Notes: generated by a model from the letters alone, not told the origin. Positions 37,593 through 47,072 are shown, numbered from the stretch's first letter. The stretch: 64,000 nucleotides of DNA from Christensenellaceae bacterium Phil1 (GCA_001940855.1 MSGS01000047.1:1-64000); one strand, 5' to 3'. Program-made: numbers and translations.

Positions 37593-38605
37593 TTGCCTAT
37601 TACACCGCCTTCCAATATGTTTTTTTCATTGTACAGGTGACACTCCACATAATGCGTTGCGTTGCGGTACAGCCTTTTCGGCTTTTCCTCGGCACATATT
37701 TCGCACGCATAGTTGCAGCGCGGGCAAAAGACGCAGCCTGCCGGCAGATTGCTCGGATCCGGCATGAGTCCTTTTATGGGCTTGAGCTTGGCCTTCCTGT
37801 CGTCAAGATTCGGAAGCGAATTGAAAAGGCCCTCCGTATACGGGTGAAGCGTATTTTCAAAAACGTCCTCAAGCGTACCATGTTCTACCACCCTGCCTGC
37901 ATATATTACCGATACCTTATCGCAGGTTTCGGCAACAACGCCAAGGTCGTGGGTTATCATAAGCATTGAGGTATTCTGTACTTCCTTCAGCTTACGCATC
38001 ATTTCAAGCACCTGCGCCTGTATCGTCACGTCAAGCGCCGTGGTCGGTTCGTCCGCAATCAGCAGCATGGGATTGCAGGCAAGCGCCATGGCTATGACAA
38101 CTCTTTGCTTCATGCCGCCGGAAAACTGATGCGGATATTCCCTTCCGCGTTCGCCCGGTATTCCGACCATCTCAAGCATTTCTCTCGCTTTTTCAAGGGG
38201 CTTGCCGCCGCCCTCATTGTGTATCTCTATTACCTCGGCTATCTGATCCTCCACGGTCATTACCGGGTTGAGTGACGTCATGGGATCCTGAAATATCATG
38301 GATACACGCTTGCCGCGTATTTTTTCCATTTCCTTTTCGGTTTTTTTAAGCACATCCTCGCCATCAAGCAATATTGAGCCCCTCACTATCACGCCGGGCG
38401 GCGACGGGACGAGCTTGAGTATCGAAAGTCCCGCAGTGGTCTTTCCCGCTCCGGTCTCTCCTACAAGGCCAAGGGTTGAGCCATGCTCTATTTGCAAATC
38501 AAGCCCGTTAACGGCCTGCACTATGCCATCCTCTGTGCGGTATTCCACAACAAGATCGCTCATGTCCAGCGCGAACTCGTTTGTATTGTTCATATTTTCA
38601 TTCAT
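37589..38605 (-). CDS. Peptide ABC transporter ATPase (OppD type), operon B
   Basis: 338 residues. Walker A G-E-T-G-A-G-K-T near 52, I-F-Q-D-P-M, F-S-G-G-M-K-Q-R signature, Walker B L-I-A-D-E-P, C-terminal C-V-F-C-P-R-C element. Works with the OppF-type subunit to drive importer B. Confidence 0.93.
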   Translation of the reverse strand: MNENMNNTNEFALDMSDLVVEYRTEDGIVQAVNGLDLQIEHGSTLGLVGETGAGKTTAGLSILKLVPSPPGVIVRGSILLDGEDVLKKTEKEMEKIRGKRVSMIFQDPMTSLNPVMTVEDQIAEVIEIHNEGGGKPLEKAREMLEMVGIPGERGREYPHQFSGGMKQRVVIAMALACNPMLLIADEPTTALDVTIQAQVLEMMRKLKEVQNTSMLMITHDLGVVAETCDKVSVIYAGRVVEHGTLEDVFENTLHPYTEGLFNSLPNLDDRKAKLKPIKGLMPDPSNLPAGCVFCPRCNYACEICAEEKPKRLYRNATHYVECHLYNEKNILEGGVIGK

Positions 38606-38615
38606 ATTTGCATCC

Positions 38616-39524
38616 TCACTTCAATCTCGGATCAAGCGCGTCTCTCAGCCCGTCACCCAAAAGGTTTAGTGCAAGTATGGTGGTCATAATTGCAAGGCCC
38701 GGGAACATGGTTATATATCCGTAGTCGCGCAAATACTGCCTGCCGCTTGAAAGCAATGCTCCCCATTCGGGCTGCGGCGGCCTTACACCGAGTCCAAGGA
38801 AGCTCAGTCCGGCAATGGTCAGTATTACGGTGGCAACGTTAAGGGTGGACTGCACTATTACCGGCGCAAGACTGTTGGGAATAACATGCTGCATTATAAT
38901 GCGCGCATCTGTCGCGCCAATGGCGCGGGCCGCTTCCACATATTCCACCTCGCGAACCGAAAGCACGGAGCTTCTTAGGATTCTGGCAAATCCGGGCACG
39001 CTGGATATTGCAAGTGCGATTATCAGGTTTATAGTGTTCTGCCCAAGCGCCGCAACAAGCGTTATTGCAAAAAGCGTTCCGGGTATGGCCAGAAAAATAT
39101 CCATTATGCGCATCAGTATATTATCGAGCATACCTCCGTAATAACCAGCCAGCGCCCCCAGCGTGCCGCCTACTATCAACGCGAACACAACGGTGGAAAA
39201 TCCTATGGAGAGCGAAAACCTGGAACCGTATACGATTCGGGCAAGTATATCCCGTCCGGACTCATCCGTGCCGAATGGATGCTCCCATGACGGCGGCTGA
39301 AGTCTGTTCGGTATGTCCTGATTTATGACCTGCGTTTCGTAGTCATACAATGTGCTTGAAAAAATAGCCATGAGTATGAGCAATATCGCTACCACAAGGC
39401 CGAGCATGGCCGCCTTATTTCGCCTAAGCCGGTGCCATACCTCTGCCGATTGGCTTTTCTTCTTATATTTTTTTGTTATATCCGCAGTATCGCGTGCGGG
39501 TGTGTTTGCGTTTAATGTAATCAT
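38616..39524 (-). CDS. Peptide ABC transporter permease (OppC type), operon B
   Basis: 302 residues. Long charged N-terminus, one membrane segment near 45, F-G-T-D-E-S-G-R-D-I near 88, five more membrane segments, and the A-R-A-I-G-A-T-D loop. Channel subunit of importer B. Confidence 0.93.
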   Translation of the reverse strand: MITLNANTPARDTADITKKYKKKSQSAEVWHRLRRNKAAMLGLVVAILLILMAIFSSTLYDYETQVINQDIPNRLQPPSWEHPFGTDESGRDILARIVYGSRFSLSIGFSTVVFALIVGGTLGALAGYYGGMLDNILMRIMDIFLAIPGTLFAITLVAALGQNTINLIIALAISSVPGFARILRSSVLSVREVEYVEAARAIGATDARIIMQHVIPNSLAPVIVQSTLNVATVILTIAGLSFLGLGVRPPQPEWGALLSSGRQYLRDYGYITMFPGLAIMTTILALNLLGDGLRDALDPRLK

Positions 39525-39537
39525 ACGTTTGCCCTCC

Positions 39538-40464
39538 TCAAGAATACTGGGCTTTTATGCGCGGATCTACGAATGCGTACAGCAAATCCACTATAAGATT
39601 GACGATGGAGAACATCAGCGTAAAAACGAGTATGCAGCCAAGCACCATTGGATAGTCAAGTCCCTGTATTGACTGTATCATAAGCCTTCCTATGCCGGGT
39701 ATGCCGAAAACGGTTTCTGTAAGCACGGAGCCTGCAAGCAGGCTTCCTATCTGTAAGCCTGTAACGGTTATGGTCGGGATAAGTGCATTTTTCAGCGCGT
39801 GCTTCCGTATCACCTTGTTATAGGATAGACCCTTACTGCGTGCGGTACGTATATAGTCCTGACGTATGACCTCCAGCATGCTGGAACGGGTTATGCGAGC
39901 TATGCTTGCCATACAGTGAAACCCTAAGGCCATGCCCGGCATCACATAATGTAGCCATGTATCCGCACCGGATGCCGGAAACCACCCCAGCTTCAGGCAG
40001 AAAAACTGTAACAGCAGCAAGCCGAACCAGAATATCGGTATGGATACACCGAGCAGCGATATGAACATGCTTATGCCGTCTATCCATGTATTCTGCTTTA
40101 CGGCGGCTATGATTCCAAGCGGCAGAGCAAATATAATAGCTATTGTCGTTGCAAAAAAGGATAGTGTGAGCGTAGACGGTATGCGTGCGGCAAGTTCAAC
40201 GGCCACATTTGTCTTTGTCTTGTATGATATGCCGAAGTCGCCCCTGAAAAGATTCAATATATATCTGCCCCATTGCACTATTACAGGATCGTTCAATCCA
40301 AGGGCTTCACGCATCTCCTCATATGCTTCGGGTGTAGACTGTTCGCCCAGCATGGCCCGAACGGGATCGCCCGGGGCAAGGCTGAGTATAAAATAAACAA
40401 TCAGCGTGACACCAATCAGCACGGGGATCATCGCCACTATCCGTTTAAGTATGTACTTCCACAT
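39538..40464 (-). CDS. Peptide ABC transporter permease (OppB type), operon B
   Basis: 308 residues, six predicted membrane segments, N-terminal Y-I-L-K-R-I-V, P-G-D-P near 31 and loop T-A-R-S-K-G-L-S near 205. Second channel subunit of importer B. Separated from the binding-protein gene by a hairpin. Confidence 0.93.
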   Translation of the reverse strand: MWKYILKRIVAMIPVLIGVTLIVYFILSLAPGDPVRAMLGEQSTPEAYEEMREALGLNDPVIVQWGRYILNLFRGDFGISYKTKTNVAVELAARIPSTLTLSFFATTIAIIFALPLGIIAAVKQNTWIDGISMFISLLGVSIPIFWFGLLLLQFFCLKLGWFPASGADTWLHYVMPGMALGFHCMASIARITRSSMLEVIRQDYIRTARSKGLSYNKVIRKHALKNALIPTITVTGLQIGSLLAGSVLTETVFGIPGIGRLMIQSIQGLDYPMVLGCILVFTLMFSIVNLIVDLLYAFVDPRIKAQYS

Positions 40465-40514
40465 ATTACCTCCAGAATAGTTGTTATGGTCGCATATTTC
40501 CTCCTGTTACCCCG

Positions 40515-40546
40515 CGCCCCGCACCACTTTTTAATGATGCGGGGCG
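40515..40546 (-). terminator. Intercistronic hairpin of operon B
   Basis: 9-bp GC-rich stem (40515-40523 with 40538-40546) between the binding-protein gene and the permease genes. As in operon A, it probably lowers downstream expression or protects the upstream mRNA. Confidence 0.5.
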
Positions 40547-40582
40547 AGCAGGTCGGTATAACGGATTTATGCCGTATGGTTA

Positions 40583-42121
40583 TTATTTTTTCCAGCTCCA
40601 CTCCTGAGCAAAGAACGTTCCGCCCGAGGTGATGAAGGTATTATCAAGATCCTTCTTGTGAACGCTGAGGGTATAGTCCTGATAGATGGGAATCTGATAA
40701 CAATTATCATTGAGCACCTTGGTAACTTCCATCAGCACCTTTTCCCTTTCCTTCTGGTCTACCGTCTTGCTGGCAAGTTCGATAAGGCGATCGACCTCCG
40801 GATTGGCAGTCCTCGTTTTGTTGGAGGAGCCGATGTTAGAGGAATGATACACGCCCTTGAGGAAGGACATCATTTCGTTTGACGTATAGCCGCCGATGAA
40901 GCCCGTAAAGTTGCCCGCTGCCGTTTCGGACAGGTAGGTTGCAAGGTCAAGGCTTACGATTCCGGCTTCAATGCCGATTTCCTTCAGGTTTGACTGAATA
41001 ACCTCTGCGGCGCGGCGCTTGGTATCGTTGGAGCAAATCATTTCCAGCTTGATGGTGGAAGGATCGCCGCCCCACTTGGCCATGTATTCCTTCGCCTTTT
41101 CCACATCGTATTCGCCGCCGAAGTTATCGGGGTTTTCACCCAACATTCCGGCAGGAGTCTGCGCCGTGGCGGGAACGCCGGCACCGTTCAGGGCAACCTC
41201 GATTATATCGGCGCGGTTTATGGCGCAATTTATTGCGCGGCGGACATTGACATTGTCAAACGGCGGCACTTCATTGTTGATGCACAGCCAGTTGTGCGAT
41301 ACCGAGGGTATCTTCATCACGGTAACGTTTTCGTTTGCGTCCAGCGTCTTAACGGCTGTGGAATCAAGTTCGATGATGTAATCAACCTCGCCTGACTCTA
41401 TCGCTATGGTGCGGGAAGAACCTTCGGGGATAATGCGCCAGATTATGTTCTTGATCTTCGGCGCACGTTCCTTATCAAAATAGTCCTCAAAAGCAACGAA
41501 GGTTATCTTTTCGCCGCGATCCCAGCTTACGAACTTATACGGTCCGGCGCCGATCGGGTTTGCGCTCATGTCGGCATCCTGATCTATAAGCTCCTTGGGA
41601 ATGATATAGTTGCCATGGTGCGCAAGATCATACAACAAACTTGCTGACGGGCCGTCAGTGGTAAGCGTTATCGTAAGCTCGTCCACCTTGGTAACGTTAT
41701 CATAGGAAGTGGTATAAGTAGCGATATCGGGCATGGTCTTGGTGTAGTTTAGCGTGGCAACTACGTCGTCCGCAGTAAGATCGCTGCCGTCATGGAATTT
41801 GATGCCCGGGTGCAGCTTAAACGTCCATGTGTAGCTGTTTTCATCAAAATCATAACTCGCTACAAGATCCGGTTGGGGGTTAAGCTCCTTGTCAAGCCTG
41901 AACAACCCGTTGTGGGTAAGTTTGTTCACATAATCGCCTGCAACCGCGTTATGTGTCGCTGTGCCCAAAGAGGGCGTTTCGTCTGCCGTCGCTATAACGA
42001 CCGTATCATAGTCGATAGCGGGGCCGGATTTTGTATTGGCTGCGTTGCCTGTGCATGATACAGCAATGCTGGCAAACATGGCAATAAGCAGAACCAATCC
42101 AATCAGTTGAACTTTTTTCAT
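40583..42121 (-). CDS. Extracellular solute-binding protein family 5 (peptide-binding lipoprotein), operon B
   Basis: 512 residues from the ATG at 42121 after AAAGGAGG; the longer frame lacks a site. Lipoprotein signal with V-S-C (Cys near 22). SBP_bac_5 features: W-T-F-K-L-H-P-G-I-K-F-H-D-G near 100 and G-A-G-P-Y-K-F near 180. First gene of operon B, behind a leader of about 355 bases. Confidence 0.93.
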   Translation of the reverse strand: MKKVQLIGLVLLIAMFASIAVSCTGNAANTKSGPAIDYDTVVIATADETPSLGTATHNAVAGDYVNKLTHNGLFRLDKELNPQPDLVASYDFDENSYTWTFKLHPGIKFHDGSDLTADDVVATLNYTKTMPDIATYTTSYDNVTKVDELTITLTTDGPSASLLYDLAHHGNYIIPKELIDQDADMSANPIGAGPYKFVSWDRGEKITFVAFEDYFDKERAPKIKNIIWRIIPEGSSRTIAIESGEVDYIIELDSTAVKTLDANENVTVMKIPSVSHNWLCINNEVPPFDNVNVRRAINCAINRADIIEVALNGAGVPATAQTPAGMLGENPDNFGGEYDVEKAKEYMAKWGGDPSTIKLEMICSNDTKRRAAEVIQSNLKEIGIEAGIVSLDLATYLSETAAGNFTGFIGGYTSNEMMSFLKGVYHSSNIGSSNKTRTANPEVDRLIELASKTVDQKEREKVLMEVTKVLNDNCYQIPIYQDYTLSVHKKDLDNTFITSGGTFFAQEWSWKK

Positions 42122-42236
42122 TCGCTTGCCTCCTTTTTTATATACTCCTGAGTTCTCAATGCGCTTGAACGCATGGGATTTGAGGAACCCAAAATATAAA
42201 ATCATAATCAACCATATATAGGGGATGCAATAAATA

Positions 42237-42285
42237 AGAAGGTGCGTTCCAACCGCGCAAAAAGCGCAGGTGAAATGCACCTTCT
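42237..42285 (-). terminator. Leader terminator/attenuator candidate of operon B
   Basis: Nine-bp outer stem (42237-42245 with 42277-42285) continues inward with few mismatches to a T-loop, giving a hairpin of about 20 bp. On the minus strand it is followed by T-T-A-T-T-T-A-T-T. It lies about 115 bases before the start codon and downstream of the promoter. Confidence 0.65.
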
Positions 42286-42482
42286 AAAAAATGTTATTAG
42301 TGAAAAGTATGACGGTGACGGCGGACAACCGCATATAGGCGGCCGCGGTCTGCTTGTGTATGATGTTATAATGAGTGCTTTCATATTATACTGCACCGAC
42401 GTATCCTTTCCGTAAAATCCGTATCAACAATGAAGTATGACGCTATCACAGCCCTGAATCTCGCTTAATGTTACACATTATC

Positions 42483-42511
42483 AGTATATGTTAAAGTGGA
42501 TTTCTTGTCAA
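42483..42511 (-). promoter_or_regulatory. Promoter of peptide operon B
   Basis: Minus strand TTGACA (42506-42511), 17-base spacer, TATACT (42483-42488): almost consensus. Confidence 0.75.
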
Positions 42512-42619
42512 GAAAAAAATGTAAACGCCGACACAAAATGAACAACAATCACCCGTATGCTTCGAAGTATCCTTTGACCCCGTGGCTTTTGCCGTCAAGC
42601 AGCCTGCCCGCAAAAATCC

Positions 42620-43879
42620 TTATGTATTCAGGAATTCTTCTGCGTATATCTGGTTGAGACGCAGCAGCAGCTCCGCGTTTTTTGCCATGGATTCTACCGG
42701 AACAAATTCGAACCTTCCATGCGCGTTTTCATAGCCTGCCGTTATGTTGGGACATGGAAGTCCCCTTTGCGAAAGAACCGCTCCGTCCGTGCCTCCTCTC
42801 ATAGGGGAAATACGCGGCTGAATACCGCAATCTCTCATGGCCCGCAGTGCATACTCCGTCAGATACGGGTGCTTATCCACCACCGGCTTCATGCTTCTGT
42901 AGCCGGGAACAAACTTTATGCTTACACTGCCTTCGCCCAGCCTTGCGTTTAAGGTTTCAGCGCATTTGACAAGATAGTTGTGCCGTTCTTCCAGCCGCAG
43001 CCCGTCATGATCCCGCAGGATAAGCCTTATTTCCGCCTCCTCAACGCTACCCATGATTGAGGTAGGATGATAGAAGCCCTCCCTGCCCGATGTATGCTGC
43101 GGACGTTCCATTGCCGGAAGCATTGCTATAAAATCCGCCGCTATCTCCACGGCATTTCTCATTATGTCCTTAGCAGTCCCGGGATGCACGTTTAATCCTT
43201 TTATTGTAACAAAGGCCTCTTCACCGTTAAAGGTTTCTTCAAAAAACTCGCCCGCACCGTCTCCGTCTAAGGTATATGCAGCCTCCGCTCCGAAGCGTTC
43301 AATGTCGAACAGCTTTGCCCCGCAAAGGCCGACTTCTTCATCCGGTAAAAAGCCGATGCATATATCGCCATGAGGGATCTCGAGGTGTTCCGTATAATAC
43401 TCCGCCATAGCCATAATGGCAGCTATTGCAGCCTTATCGTCCCCTCCCAGCAGAGTAGTACCGTCACTCAGTATCAAATCCTGTCCTATGTACATGGACA
43501 GTCTGGGATAAAGCGATGCTTCCATTACTATCCCCTTGTCGGCATTGAGCACTATATCGCCGCCGCCATAGTTTTCAAGCACATGGGGGCTTATGCCGGC
43601 CGATGCGGCATCGGGAGATACGTCCAAATGTCCAAGGTATCCTATCGATCGCACATTTCTGTCCTTTATGTTTGAGGGGAGCTTTGCATACAGGCAGCAA
43701 TGCTCATCCAAAAATATGTCGGAAGCACCCATTTCCTCAAGCTCCTTCAACAGCAGCTTTGCAAGGTCAAACTGTTTCTGTGTGCTTGGAACCGTATCTG
43801 CTCCCGCACATGACTGCGTATCAATTTTGGCATAACGTATAAACCGTTCCCTTACGCTTTGGTAGAACTTCGATTTCAT
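42620..43879 (-). CDS. pepT: Tripeptide aminopeptidase (peptidase T)
   Basis: 419 residues, full length. M20B family; removes the N-terminal residue of tripeptides in the cytosol. All metal motifs are present: G-H-L-D-V-S-P-D near 85, G-G-D-D-K-A-A near 145, P-D-E-E-V-G near 180, L-D-G-D-G near 203 and N-A-H-G-R-F-E near 390. Placed upstream of peptide operon B on the same strand but separated by the operon B promoter, so it is a separate unit that would process peptides brought in by the importers. Confidence 0.95.
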   Translation of the reverse strand: MKSKFYQSVRERFIRYAKIDTQSCAGADTVPSTQKQFDLAKLLLKELEEMGASDIFLDEHCCLYAKLPSNIKDRNVRSIGYLGHLDVSPDAASAGISPHVLENYGGGDIVLNADKGIVMEASLYPRLSMYIGQDLILSDGTTLLGGDDKAAIAAIMAMAEYYTEHLEIPHGDICIGFLPDEEVGLCGAKLFDIERFGAEAAYTLDGDGAGEFFEETFNGEEAFVTIKGLNVHPGTAKDIMRNAVEIAADFIAMLPAMERPQHTSGREGFYHPTSIMGSVEEAEIRLILRDHDGLRLEERHNYLVKCAETLNARLGEGSVSIKFVPGYRSMKPVVDKHPYLTEYALRAMRDCGIQPRISPMRGGTDGAVLSQRGLPCPNITAGYENAHGRFEFVPVESMAKNAELLLRLNQIYAEEFLNT

Positions 43880-44275
43880 TTCAGATTTTCTCTCCTTTCT
43901 TGACCTGTTTTATCTGTGCTTTCATTATCGCTTCAGACTCTTTTTAGCGGCAGTCATATATGACTTCATCAGAAAAAGTCGAAGGCTTACGGGGCGATCG
44001 GCTTTGCATACGGCTTAAACCCTTCAACATCTGCCCGCTATGTCATGGCACTAATTTCCCTGAATAAAATTTCATCCATGCTTGAGATCCAAGCCCTAGC
44101 ATGGATAATTGATTTCTCTGCTTTTCACAGCAAAACGTTGCAGCCGCCTTGACATCGTTTGTATGCATAGCCGTACTGTTCCCCTTCGTTTTCTACAGTA
44201 TATCATAAAACGTTGTTTTTTTCGATTGATACTTTAGTTTTAGCACCTCGTTCTTCTCCAAACACCTTCAGAATT
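43880..44275. other. Intergenic region upstream of pepT
   Basis: About 395 bases between pepT and a small lipoprotein gene. It contains the palindrome at 43952-43965; no gene with a start and ribosome site was found. Confidence 0.4.
43952..43965. promoter_or_regulatory. 14-bp perfect palindrome, possible operator of pepT
   Basis: AGTCATATATGACT is perfectly self-complementary and lies about 75 bases upstream of the pepT start, just above a GATAAT-like -10 element (43924-43929, minus). A dimeric repressor site is possible; the regulator is unknown. Confidence 0.3.
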
Positions 44276-44677
44276 CTATTCGACCCTTTGTGTATACAGC
44301 TGTAGCTGTTCCATTGTAATCGCACTCACCTCGTTTAAACGGTTTCGGAAGCTCTCCATTTCCGAGCTTCTGATACTCACAATAACCTTATCATTGACCT
44401 GTAATTCCTCAAAAGATATCCTTGTAACCTTCTGCGTGGCAAAGTCGCAATAGACCATGGGAATGGATGAACAGTCTACCAGACAGCCTTCACCTAAAGC
44501 GCTTTCATCGGCATCGTCTTTTACCGTTATGGTTTGCTTTGCTGCATCGACTTCCGTAATCACTGCGTTGACTATCAGAAGCGTGTCATCCTTCAATGAA
44601 CCGCACCCGTATAGGGATAACAAGAGAGTCAATAAGCACAGAGCGATTCCGATTCCTCTTATATTTCTATGCAGCAA
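44276..44677 (-). CDS. Small lipoprotein of unknown function
   Basis: 133 residues. Signal peptide with lipobox L-Y-G-C (Cys near 25), then a small beta-rich domain (I-T-V-K-D-D, C-L-V-D-C, L-Q-V-N-D-K-V-I-V-S). The layout resembles small YobA/DUF3221-type lipoproteins, but the match is only in style. It is likely a single-gene unit between the amidohydrolase pair and pepT. Function unknown. Confidence 0.65.
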   Translation of the reverse strand: MLHRNIRGIGIALCLLTLLLSLYGCGSLKDDTLLIVNAVITEVDAAKQTITVKDDADESALGEGCLVDCSSIPMVYCDFATQKVTRISFEELQVNDKVIVSIRSSEMESFRNRLNEVSAITMEQLQLYTQRVE

Positions 44678-44707
44678 TGTCTTATCCTCCTGTTATTTAT
44701 AATGATT

Positions 44708-44764
44708 GACCGAGGGAGTAACACAATCAAAGAGCGGTAAGTTTGGGTTTACCCCCCCTCGGTC
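44708..44764. terminator. Hairpin after the amidohydrolase pair
   Basis: Outer arms GACCGAGGG (44708-44716) and CCCTCGGTC (44756-44764) are perfectly complementary and enclose an inner GGTAA/TTACC stem. It lies just after the stop of the downstream amidohydrolase gene. No clear T-tract. Confidence 0.45.
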
Positions 44765-44775
44765 CTACGCCTGCG

Positions 44776-45927
44776 CTAACGCGCATATACAGTTTTGCCG
44801 TTTATTATAGTGCGCATACAGCGCGCATCGACATCAAGTGCCGGTACCCCGGCAAATAGGGCGATATCGGCATCCTTGCCGGGTTCAATGGAGCCTATGC
44901 GTCCGTCAAGCCCTGCTATCATTGCCGGATTGATAGTGAGCATCCTAAGCGCCCTATCGTGCGGCGTACCCGTGCGCACAGCCTCACCTGCCTGCGCAAC
45001 TATCATCTCTGGAGCCATTATTGGCCCGTCGGTCATTATTGCTACCGTTACCCCGCGTTCATCCAAAACCCTTAAGCTTTCAATATCCACCTTGCCGCAT
45101 TCGCCGGGCAGCAGCGGAACGCCGATGGGTCCGAATATAACGCCTGTCAGGTTCTTTGCCGTACATATCTCGTCGTAAAAATCACTCGACCCCCATGCGT
45201 GATCCAGCGTAAAGCGCACGTTAAACTCGTCCGCAATGCGTATAACGGTAAGCATATCAAATTGCTCGCAATGCACCTTGAGCGGTATTTCGCGCCTTAG
45301 TACACGGCAAACGTTTTCAAGCCCTGCGTCATAGGCGGGCTGCTTGGTGATATCGCCGTTCGCAGCCTCTATCTTCTGCATATATTCGCGCCCCTTGGAT
45401 AGAGTATCGCGTATTACCTGCGCCACACCCATTCTGGTCATGGGCAGCTGATGCCTTGCACCGTATACCCCCTTCGGATTCCCGCCCAGCGCCATTTTTA
45501 GGGCAACCGGATTCTTTATGCACACATCTGCCATGCTTTCGCCGGCGCTTTTTACCGCGCATACCATGCCGCCTACAACATTCCCGCTCCCGGGCGCTAT
45601 AACGGATGTGGTTATTCCCGCCTGTCTAACGCGTGCAAAGTCCTTTGTGGTAACGTCGATGGCGTAATACGCCTCCATAGAAGGCGTAGCGTTGGCTGTC
45701 ATTTCGTTCAGGTCTTGCTCGTCCCCTGCGAAGCCGCCTATATGGCTATGCGCATCAACTATGCCGGGCATTGCAAAAAGCCCTGCTGCGTCTATTGTTT
45801 CATCGCCGGGCCGCACCCCTATATGCTCCCCTACCTCAGCTATTTTACCGTTCTCTATTGCAATATCGCCCTTGTCCAGTTCCGTATCCGCCGCCGTAAA
45901 AATGCGAGCGTTCTTTATTACCAGCAT
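44776..45927 (-). CDS. Imidazolonepropionase-like amidohydrolase (metal site intact)
   Basis: 383 residues. TIM-barrel amidohydrolase with an N-terminal beta domain: metal motif D-A-H-S-H (His60, His62), V-H-C-E near 218, L-D-H-A near 240 and M-T-D-G near 298, then the C-terminal G-S-I-E-P-G-K-D-A-D block. All expected ligands are present, so it is probably active, for example as a dipeptidase, imidase or related C-N hydrolase. It overlaps the next upstream gene, a close paralogue, by ten bases. Confidence 0.9.
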   Translation of the reverse strand: MLVIKNARIFTAADTELDKGDIAIENGKIAEVGEHIGVRPGDETIDAAGLFAMPGIVDAHSHIGGFAGDEQDLNEMTANATPSMEAYYAIDVTTKDFARVRQAGITTSVIAPGSGNVVGGMVCAVKSAGESMADVCIKNPVALKMALGGNPKGVYGARHQLPMTRMGVAQVIRDTLSKGREYMQKIEAANGDITKQPAYDAGLENVCRVLRREIPLKVHCEQFDMLTVIRIADEFNVRFTLDHAWGSSDFYDEICTAKNLTGVIFGPIGVPLLPGECGKVDIESLRVLDERGVTVAIMTDGPIMAPEMIVAQAGEAVRTGTPHDRALRMLTINPAMIAGLDGRIGSIEPGKDADIALFAGVPALDVDARCMRTIINGKTVYAR

Positions 45928-47072
45928 GAGGGTGTTTCCTCCTTCCTAAATGCATCCTTGCCAGATATAAGCGCGTGTATTATGCGCGCTTCATAGCTTT
46001 CAAACGGGTTTTTGCTCCATATCGTTATGTCCGCATCCTTGCCCTGCTCTATGGAACCTATCCTGTCCTCAACACCCAGTATTTTAGCGGGTATGTAGCT
46101 TATGCACTCCAGTGCCTTTTCGGCGGAAAGGCCGCGCCTTCTCCACAGCAGCGCGTTCCAAAGCAGTGATTCCCTCCCCGATGCGGTATCATCGCCGCAG
46201 CAGCTTATTGCAATGGGCAAACCAGCCTCCATAAGCGGTATTATCCTGTCAAACTCGGTTACATAATTGGCGTTGTTGTAGGCTTCCGTATGGTCTCCCA
46301 TTATAACGGGTATGCTGCCGTCTTTTATCTGCGGCATGTCCGCATCCAGCCCAAACGCGCCCGTTAAGACTATCCTGATGCCGTCATAGGGTTTTAGCGC
46401 ATTAAACACGGAATTTATCTCGGCGCGGGTTGCGCAGTTGACGAACAGGGGCATTTCGCCAGAAAGGACCTTTTTCAATGCAATACATCCGGCATCATAG
46501 CCGTCCTTAGCTTGGTCGTAACGCTTTGCCTTTTCAAGCTTGCCTGTGAGCAGTGAGAATATGCCCATACGCGTCATGGGTGCCATGGGTGATCCGCTAC
46601 GCTTGCCGTAATTGTCCTTAACAGCTTTTGTCACGGATGCCGTCATGGCTACGCCTTCCTTAACGAGCATTTCATACGGGCTGCGGCCCCTGGTTTTGAA
46701 TACGGCGGCTTGACCGCGCAGCACATTTTTGGGGGACGGTGCAACGCATGCACTCGTCACGCCGTATGTATACACCCGCTGAAAGTTCATGCCGTCCTGA
46801 TCGAAAGCGTATACAACATTCATTTCGGGCGTAAGTGGATCGTAGTCCTCACTGCGGTCATCTCCGCTCCAACCGGGTCCTATTATGCCCCATGCGTTTT
46901 GAGCGTCTACAAAACCCGGAAAAACATCCAAGCCTGCGGCATTTATAATATCTGCATCGGCAGATGGGATATTTGACCCTATTTGTACTATTTTGCCGCC
47001 ATCAATGGCAATGTCCACCCGTTCAACTTTGCCGCGTCCGTTATGAACGCAGCCGTCCTTTATGACGAGCAT
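45918..47072 (-). CDS. Amidohydrolase paralogue without metal ligands (probable pseudoenzyme)
   Basis: 384 residues from the ATG at 47072 (AAAGGAG upstream). Same fold and same C-terminal I-G-S-I-E-Q-G-K-D-A-D as the downstream neighbour, but every metal position differs: the H-x-H motif is Q58-N-A60, V-H-C-E reads V-N-C-A, L-D-H-A reads L-T-G-A and M-T-D-G reads S-C-C-G. The chain is otherwise intact and tightly coupled to the active copy (ten-base overlap), so decay by chance is unlikely. It may be a structural or regulatory partner. Function unknown. Confidence 0.85.
   Translation of the reverse strand: MLVIKDGCVHNGRGKVERVDIAIDGGKIVQIGSNIPSADADIINAAGLDVFPGFVDAQNAWGIIGPGWSGDDRSEDYDPLTPEMNVVYAFDQDGMNFQRVYTYGVTSACVAPSPKNVLRGQAAVFKTRGRSPYEMLVKEGVAMTASVTKAVKDNYGKRSGSPMAPMTRMGIFSLLTGKLEKAKRYDQAKDGYDAGCIALKKVLSGEMPLFVNCATRAEINSVFNALKPYDGIRIVLTGAFGLDADMPQIKDGSIPVIMGDHTEAYNNANYVTEFDRIIPLMEAGLPIAISCCGDDTASGRESLLWNALLWRRRGLSAEKALECISYIPAKILGVEDRIGSIEQGKDADITIWSKNPFESYEARIIHALISGKDAFRKEETPSCW

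Larger units (their letters stand above)
42122..42619 (-). promoter_or_regulatory. Long 5' leader of peptide operon B
   Basis: About 500 bases between peptidase T and the binding-protein gene. It contains a strong promoter at its far end, GC-rich stem-forming sequence near 42320-42350 and a strong hairpin with T-tract at 42237-42285. A 62-codon frame (42208-42396, minus) crosses that hairpin but has no well-placed ribosome site. No known riboswitch was recognised. Confidence 0.55.

Noticed and set aside
42237-42285. T-box-like sequence on the plus strand (GGTGCG ... ACCGCGC)
   Set aside because: The conserved T-box core is interrupted, no stem I precedes it and no plus-strand gene follows. 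The hairpin fits better as a minus-strand leader terminator.
42208-42396. 62-codon upstream open frame in the operon B leader
   Set aside because: The ribosome site is badly placed and the peptide has no run of a regulatory amino acid; kept only as a remark.
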